Below, in pieces: positions 39,354 through 43,942 of a stretch of DNA of 43,942 bases. The notes beneath the pieces were generated by a model. It saw only the letters and a list, made by a program, of their open reading frames with translations, was not told where the DNA came from and made no database searches. How positions within the stretch are numbered: position 1 is the stretch's first letter; every line of letters starts with the position of its first letter. Made by a program: the position numbers and the translations under genes. The DNA lies in the NCBI GenBank assembly GCA_009784565.1, contig WRBL01000011.1, positions 1 to 43,942 of the forward strand, read 5' to 3'. This stretch comes from Streptosporangiales bacterium. Lineage in GTDB: Bacteria > Actinomycetota > Actinomycetes > Streptosporangiales > Streptosporangiaceae.

Positions 39354-40145
39354 ATGAACACCGTGACATCCGCTGACGGCACCACCATCGCCTATGACCG
39401 GATCGGCTCAGGACCGCCGGTCGTCATCGTTGACGGCGCCCTGTGCCATCGTGAGTTCGGGCCCAGCCGGAAGCTGGCCGAGGCCCTGTCGGAGCACTTC
39501 GCCGTCTACATCTACGACCGGCGAGGGCGGGGCGGCAGCACCGACACCGCGCCCTACGCGGTCCAGCGTGAGGTCGAGGACATCGAGGCGCTGATCCGGG
39601 AGACGGCCGGCGGCCCGGCCTGCCTGTACGCGGCCTCGTCCGGTGCCCCGCTCGCGCTGGAGGCGGCGAGCCAGCTGAGCGCCGTCGGGCGGGTCGCCGT
39701 GTACGAACCGCCGTTCTTCGTCGATGACACGCGCCCGCCCGCGGGCGATGCCGCGGCGCGGATCGACGCCCACGTCGCCGCCGGGCGCCGTTCCGCCGCG
39801 GTCAGCACGTTCATGCGGCTGGTGGGCGTTCCCGCCCCCGTCGTCGCGATCATGCACCTGATGCCGCCGTGGCGCGAGATGAAGGAGGTCGCGCACACGC
39901 TGCCCTACGACCTGGCGATCGTCGGGGACCACCAGCAGGGGAAGCCGCTCCCGGAGGGACTGTGGTCGACGATCACGGCACCGGCGCTCGTCATGGACGG
40001 CGGCAAGAGCCCGGCCTGGATGCATCACGCCACTCAGGCCGTGGCCGGCACCGTGCCCGGCGCGCGATACCGCTCCGTCGAGGGCCAGACCCACATGCTC
40101 AAGACCAGTGCCATCGAGCCGATCCTCACCGAGTTCTTCCGCTGA
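39354..40145 (+). CDS. Alpha/beta hydrolase
   Basis: 263 aa. Fold markers: SADGTTIAYDRIGSGPPVVI, the YDRRGRGGS strand, nucleophile elbow YAASSGAP (Ala-x-Ser-x-Gly; the first Gly of GxSxG is Ala), a late Asp in VMDGGKSPAW and the His in GQTHML. Small-molecule ester, epoxide or similar substrate; cannot be named. The ATG at 39354 fits the family N-terminus. The gene is about 134 nt from, and divergent to, the PucR-type gene. Confidence 0.85.
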   Translation: MNTVTSADGTTIAYDRIGSGPPVVIVDGALCHREFGPSRKLAEALSEHFAVYIYDRRGRGGSTDTAPYAVQREVEDIEALIRETAGGPACLYAASSGAPLALEAASQLSAVGRVAVYEPPFFVDDTRPPAGDAAARIDAHVAAGRRSAAVSTFMRLVGVPAPVVAIMHLMPPWREMKEVAHTLPYDLAIVGDHQQGKPLPEGLWSTITAPALVMDGGKSPAWMHHATQAVAGTVPGARYRSVEGQTHMLKTSAIEPILTEFFR

Positions 40146-40289
40146 GCAGAGCGGAAGGGGTCGCAACGCTATCGGCGGAAAAGTCGTTGTTCGCAGCTGT
40201 TCGCGTACCCGTCCAGGTCCGGCGCGGGGGCCTGAATACCGGCGCGCCTGTTCCAGATCACCGGCTGATGCGAAATAATGTGAGGCAAC

Positions 40290-40991
40290 ATGAGCGAGAC
40301 GCTGCCACTTTTTCCGCTGTCGACCGTGCTGTTCCCGGGTATGCGCCTGCCCCTGAACATCTTCGAAGACCGCTACCGGCGCATGATCGCTGATCTGAAG
40401 GAAGGACCGGAGCCGCGGCAGTTCGGGGTCGTCGCGATCCGCAGGGGGCGCGAGACCGGCACCGAGAACATCGAGGGACTGAACTCGCTGCACGAGGTGG
40501 GCTGCGTCGCCGCCATCCGGAACCTGGACGAGCGGGCGGACGGCGGCTTCGAGGTCCAGGCCGTGGGAACGGAACGGTTCCGGCTGCTGGACCTGGACCG
40601 GTCGCTGCCGTACTTCCGCGGCGAGATCGAGCGGCTGCCTGACGACTCCGGGGTCCCCGAGACCGCGGACGAACTCGAGACGCCCCCGGTCGAGCCCGCC
40701 GTGCAGCGGGTCCAGGCCGGGTTCCGCGAGTACCTCAACGCCCTCGCCGACCGGGGCGGCGGCGTGGTCGCGGTCGCCGAACTGCCCGACGAGCCGCTGC
40801 TGCTGTCCTACGTGATCGCCGCCGCCATGATCATCGACCTGCCGGACCGTCAGGCGCTGCTGGCCGCCCCGGACGCGATCGCCCGGCTGAAGGCCGAACG
40901 CTCGCTGCTGGCCCGGGAGACGGCGATGCTGCGCGTGACGACGTCCCGTCCCGCCCCGGACTTCAAGTTCGAGCAGTTCTCCGAGAACTAG
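40290..40991 (+). CDS. LON N-terminal-domain (substrate-binding) protein
   Basis: 233 aa. Opens with LPLFPLSTVLFPGMRLPLNI and FEDRYRRMI, the hallmark of the LON N-domain family; no AAA or protease domain follows. These stand-alone proteins are common in actinobacteria and are presumed protein-quality-control adaptors. Start ATG with GTGAGG upstream. It stops 9 bp from the convergent hydrolase gene. Confidence 0.92.
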   Translation: MSETLPLFPLSTVLFPGMRLPLNIFEDRYRRMIADLKEGPEPRQFGVVAIRRGRETGTENIEGLNSLHEVGCVAAIRNLDERADGGFEVQAVGTERFRLLDLDRSLPYFRGEIERLPDDSGVPETADELETPPVEPAVQRVQAGFREYLNALADRGGGVVAVAELPDEPLLLSYVIAAAMIIDLPDRQALLAAPDAIARLKAERSLLARETAMLRVTTSRPAPDFKFEQFSEN

Positions 40992-41000
40992 TCGTCTCCT

Positions 41001-41936
41001 TCACTGCCGGCGTTCCGGGGCCGGAGCCTGGTCCGCGAGCTTCCGGACCTCGTCCGCGATGACCGGCCACAGCGGCGCCGGGAAATCATGCCCCATCCCC
41101 GGCAGCACGACCAGCCGGGCCCCGTCGATCGCCTTGGCCGTGGCACGCGCGGCGCTGACCCGGAGGATCGGATCATGGTCGCCGTGCAGGACGAGGACGG
41201 GCTTGCGGAGCTCGCGGAGCCGGGGCCCGTGCCACGAGGCGCCGACCTGCCGGCTCTGCGCCTTGGTGTCGCGCGGGCCGCTGTCGACCTCGCGGGAGAT
41301 CCACTCCCGGGCGGCGTCCTCGTCGAACGGGTAGGCGGGGGAGGCGACGGCGCGGGCGACCGCGAGGGAGAGCCGGATGTCGCCGTCGCGGCCCTCGGGG
41401 AACTTCATCCGCGCGAATTTCGCGAGGGTGCCGAAGCGCACGTACCGTCCGGCGCCGATCCCGGACGTGTCACTGGGCATGGCGGCGGCGGAGGTCACGC
41501 TGAGGACCCGGTCCGGGTGGCGCAGCGCGATCCGCTGGGCGATCATTCCGCCCAGTGACGCGCCGAGCAGGTGGGCCCGTTCCCAGCCGAGCGCGTCCAT
41601 GACCGCGATCGCGTCGTCGGTCATGTCCTCGGACGTGTACCCGCCGCGCTGCCGCGCGAGCGCGGCGAACGGGTTGCCGCCGCCGGTGTCGGGCATCCGG
41701 GTCGACTGCCCGGCGTCGCGCTGGTCGTAGCGCGCGACGGCGAACCCCCGGGCGGTGAACTCCTCGCACAGCCCGGCGGGCCACCAGAACCGGGAGACGG
41801 CCAGCCCCATGACCAGCAGCAGCGGTTCCCCCTGCCCGGTCTCGCCCGCCGCGAACGTGTCGTAGGCGATGTCCGTGTTCCCGTTGCGCGCGTACCGCGT
41901 CGGCGTCCACGGTCCGGGGCCGCTGGTATCGGTCAT
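41001..41936 (-). CDS. Alpha/beta hydrolase (haloperoxidase-like fold)
   Basis: 311 aa. [17 protein letters not shown], nucleophile Ser in [12 protein letters not shown], Asp in LHGDHDPI and His in GMGHDF. Start ATG 41936 with GAGGAG upstream. It is divergent from the TetR gene, so it is the probable TetR-controlled target. Substrate unknown. Confidence 0.9.
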   Translation of the reverse strand: MTDTSGPGPWTPTRYARNGNTDIAYDTFAAGETGQGEPLLLVMGLAVSRFWWPAGLCEEFTARGFAVARYDQRDAGQSTRMPDTGGGNPFAALARQRGGYTSEDMTDDAIAVMDALGWERAHLLGASLGGMIAQRIALRHPDRVLSVTSAAAMPSDTSGIGAGRYVRFGTLAKFARMKFPEGRDGDIRLSLAVARAVASPAYPFDEDAAREWISREVDSGPRDTKAQSRQVGASWHGPRLRELRKPVLVLHGDHDPILRVSAARATAKAIDGARLVVLPGMGHDFPAPLWPVIADEVRKLADQAPAPERRQ

Positions 41937-41997
41937 GATCCGCTCCTCATGAAACTGCGATCGATGTTCGCGATAGCATCGAGGATAGCTTACTGGG

Positions 41998-42003
41998 TAC
42001 AGT
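41998..42003 (+). promoter_or_regulatory. -10-like TACAGT before the TetR start
   Basis: TACAGT ends 7 nt before the GTG at 42011. Upstream, direct repeats GATAGC-ATCGAG-GATAGC and an AT-richer sequence fill the 65-74-bp divergent gap. Confidence 0.45.
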
Positions 42004-42010
42004 GTTCGCA

Positions 42011-42712
42011 GTGACGACCCACACGCCGTTCGGCGGCAGCATCTGGACCCGCCCGGAGCGCGCGGCCCGCGGCCCGGCACCCGAGCACAGCCGGGCCTCG
42101 CTCGCGACCGCCGGGATCGCCCTCGCCGACGCGGAGGGCCTGAACGCCGTCACCATGCGCTCGGTCGCCGCGGCGGTCGGCACCGGCCCCGCCTCGCTCT
42201 ACCGCTACGTCGACACCCGCGCCCAGCTCCTGGAGCTCATGGCCGACCAGGCCCGGGGAGAACTGCGCTTCGACCGAACGGGTGGATCTTCCACGGACCG
42301 CCTGCTCGCGCTGGCCCGCGACGGAAGGGCCCTGTACCGCCGGCACCCCTGGCTCCTGGACATCCCCGCCGACCCCGTCCCCGGCCCGAACGCCCTGGCC
42401 TTCCTCGATCACTGCCTGGCGGCCCTGCGGGACACGGGGCTGCCGGGAGCGGCGAAACTGGAAACGGTAGGCCTCTTCTCCGCCGCCGTCCGCCTCATCG
42501 CCCAGACCGAACTCGACCGTGAACGCGCGGGCCAGAACGCCGCCCAGTACCAGTCGGACCTGGAGTCCTACCTCACCCGCGTCGTCGCCGCCGGACAGCA
42601 TCCGCATCTGGCCGAAGCGATGACCGACGTCCCCCGGCCCCCAGGGGCATCTCCCCAGCCCGACGTCTTCGACCGCGCCATGACCAGGATCGTGGCCGCG
42701 CTGGTCGCCTGA
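42011..42712 (+). CDS. TetR-family transcriptional regulator
   Basis: 233 aa. N-terminal [11 protein letters not shown] then the TetR HTH (about 28-75): [21 protein letters not shown]-terminal ligand-binding domain not assignable to a ligand. GTG 42011 is preferred (leaderless after TACAGT); GTG 42002 is also in frame. Divergent from the alpha/beta hydrolase gene, which it probably represses along with itself. Confidence 0.88.
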   Translation: MTTHTPFGGSIWTRPERAARGPAPEHSRASLATAGIALADAEGLNAVTMRSVAAAVGTGPASLYRYVDTRAQLLELMADQARGELRFDRTGGSSTDRLLALARDGRALYRRHPWLLDIPADPVPGPNALAFLDHCLAALRDTGLPGAAKLETVGLFSAAVRLIAQTELDRERAGQNAAQYQSDLESYLTRVVAAGQHPHLAEAMTDVPRPPGASPQPDVFDRAMTRIVAALVA

Positions 42713-42815
42713 CCGCTCCGGCCGGGGTCATCGCCGCGGGCGCCTCAGCCCTGGTGGGGTCCGCGAATCAGGCATAGGGTTCTCCGGGAACTCAAGCTTC
42801 AGAGGAGGACCAGCC

Positions 42816-43643
42816 GTGAATGTGAGCGGACGGGTGGCGGTCGTCACCGGCGGCGCCAGCGGCATCGGGCGGGCGCTGTGCCACGCGCTCGCGGAGGCCG
42901 GGGCAGCGGCGGTCGTGGTCGCCGACCTTGACGCTGGCGGGGCGGAGCGGGTCGCCGCGGAGATCACCGCGACCGGGCACCGGGCGCTGGCCGCGGCCGC
43001 CGACGTCGCCGATGCGTCGCAGGCCCAGGACCTTGCCGGCCGGGTGCTCGGCGAGTTCGGGCGGATCGACCTGCTGTGCTCCAATGCCGGAATCATCGCG
43101 CGAGGCGGCGTCGAGCTCGGCGACGACGCCTGGGACCGGATGTGGTCGGTGAACGTGCAGGGCCACGTCCGGCTGGCCCGCGCCGTGCTGCCGTCGATGC
43201 TCGAACGCGGCGAGGGCCGCCTGGTGTTCACGGCCTCCGCCGCGGGGCTGCTCACCCAGCTCGGTTCCGCGCCGTACGCGGTGACCAAGCACGCGCTGGT
43301 GGCGCTGGCCGAGTGGCTGTCCATCACCTACGGAGACCAGGGGATCGGCGTGTCGTGCCTGTGCCCGCAGGCCGTGAGCACGAACCTGGGCGAGACCAGC
43401 CGGCGCCAGGTGCCCGGCGCGACCGGCCTGTCGCCGGACGCGAGCCCCTCGCGGCAGGCGGCGGTCGACGGGGTCCTCGATCCGGAGACGGTGGCCGCGA
43501 GCGTCCTGGAGGGGATCGCCAGCGAGCGGTTCCTCATCCTGCCGCATCCCGAGGTGGCCGACTACGAGCGCCGCCGCGCCGGGGACCGCGACCGCTGGCT
43601 GCGCGGCATGCGGCGACTCCAGGCCCGGCTGAACGCGACATGA
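42816..43643 (+). CDS. Short-chain dehydrogenase/reductase (SDR)
   Basis: 275 aa. Rossmann motif TGGASGIGRAL (residues 11-21), NAGIIARGG (NNAG-like), catalytic Ser in VFTASAAG and YAVTK. Classical NAD(P)-dependent oxidoreductase of unknown alcohol or ketone substrate. The sequence lacks the extra insertion that marks mycofactocin-coupled SDRs, so direct mycofactocin dependence is not supported. A strong AGAGGAGG lies 7 nt before the GTG. The stop overlaps the following PhyH gene (ATGA). Confidence 0.9.
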   Translation: MNVSGRVAVVTGGASGIGRALCHALAEAGAAAVVVADLDAGGAERVAAEITATGHRALAAAADVADASQAQDLAGRVLGEFGRIDLLCSNAGIIARGGVELGDDAWDRMWSVNVQGHVRLARAVLPSMLERGEGRLVFTASAAGLLTQLGSAPYAVTKHALVALAEWLSITYGDQGIGVSCLCPQAVSTNLGETSRRQVPGATGLSPDASPSRQAAVDGVLDPETVAASVLEGIASERFLILPHPEVADYERRRAGDRDRWLRGMRRLQARLNAT

Positions 43644-43942
43644 TCGCGACCCTTCCGGCGGACTCGGACAGCCGGGACGTGGCCCGGCAGCTGATGGAGG
43701 ACGGCCTCGTGCTGGTCACCGGGATGATGGACCCGGACACGCTGCGAGACGCCCGCGCTGACCTGGACCGGGTACTGCGGACGACCCGGACCGGGCGGAA
43801 CTCGTTCGAGGGCTTCGCCACCCAGCGGATCTACGCACTGTTCGCCAAGACCCGCGCGTTCGACGCGCCCGCCACCGGCCCGCTGCTGCTCGGCGTCCTG
43901 GACGAGGTGCTGGGACCCTGCCAGCTCAGCGCGCCGGTCGGC
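43640..43942 (+). CDS. Phytanoyl-CoA dioxygenase-family protein, N-terminal part (cut by window edge)
   Basis: First 101 residues only: QLMEDGLVLVTGMMDPDTLR at the start and FEGFATQRIYALFAKTRAFD, the typical N-terminal part of PhyH-family oxygenases. The metal-binding half lies outside the window. ATG 43640 overlaps the SDR stop by ATGA, so it forms an operon with the SDR. Confidence 0.85.
   Translation, partial: MIATLPADSDSRDVARQLMEDGLVLVTGMMDPDTLRDARADLDRVLRTTRTGRNSFEGFATQRIYALFAKTRAFDAPATGPLLLGVLDEVLGPCQLSAPVG

Noticed and set aside
42816-43643. Mycofactocin-dependent SDR
   Set aside because: The insertion that characterises mycofactocin-coupled SDRs is not visible, and the gene is 24 kb from the mft locus.

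Overview
The window is very GC-rich, with strong G/C bias at third codon positions, frequent GTG starts, many ATGA/GTGA gene overlaps, leaderless-type promoters (TANNNT about 6-9 nt before the start codon), a complete-looking set of mycofactocin maturation genes apart from mftD, and actinobacterial families such as the S-adenosyl methyltransferase with an HPARIYDYTLGGKNHF signature. This points to a chromosomal segment of a filamentous actinomycete (Streptosporangiales, Thermomonosporaceae or a relative is my guess; genus not determinable here). No tRNA, rRNA, insertion sequence, prophage or CRISPR array was seen.

Layout. 1-2 kb: the 5' part of a DHA2-type efflux transporter and an aldehyde dehydrogenase, both on the minus strand and sharing a look-alike operator. 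2-7 kb: a PucR/CdaR-type regulator translationally coupled to a homocysteine S-methyltransferase/methylene-THF reductase fusion, then a Tat-exported N,N-dimethylformamidase-like protein. 7.1-7.2 kb: three consecutive strong hairpins. 7.4-10.8 kb: a 1,126-residue fusion of a GMC-type FAD oxidoreductase and an alpha/beta hydrolase with a Cys nucleophile. 10.7-15.1 kb (minus): XRE-AAA-TPR regulator, mftE, mftR. 15.2-18.9 kb (plus): mftA, mftB, mftC, mftF and an SRPBCC protein. The mftR/mftA intergenic region carries two copies of a GGCACC-N-GGTGCC palindrome, the likely MftR operators. No mftD is present.

18.9-24.9 kb: M48 peptidase; an AHSA1-type SRPBCC/ArsR/DUF899 operon behind twin operators; an unusual CYP157-like P450 without a canonical ExxR; a DksA/TraR zinc finger protein; a repeat-rich HNH-like protein. 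25-36.4 kb: mostly metabolic singletons (LysR and an adjacent DapA-family aldolase, PhyH dioxygenase, S-adenosyl methyltransferase, two paralogous MFS transporters, a second SRPBCC paralogue, beta-lactamase-fold esterase, ECHDC3-like crotonase, a 2-keto-3-deoxyarabonate dehydratase-like protein). 36.5-39.2 kb: an AlkB alkane monooxygenase fused to rubredoxin and a convergent PucR-type regulator. 39.3-43.9 kb: two alpha/beta hydrolases, a LON-domain protein, TetR, SDR and a truncated PhyH gene.

Taken together the segment is rich in alkane, alcohol and aldehyde oxidation (AlkB-rubredoxin, GMC oxidase, aldehyde dehydrogenase, SDR, P450, PhyH) around the biosynthetic locus of mycofactocin, the redox cofactor used by alcohol-oxidising dehydrogenases in actinobacteria. 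The most unusual points are the mftD-less, rearranged mycofactocin locus with its paired operators and an appended large STAND-type regulator, the GMC/Cys-hydrolase fusion with a ferredoxin-like cysteine motif, and the ExxR-less P450.
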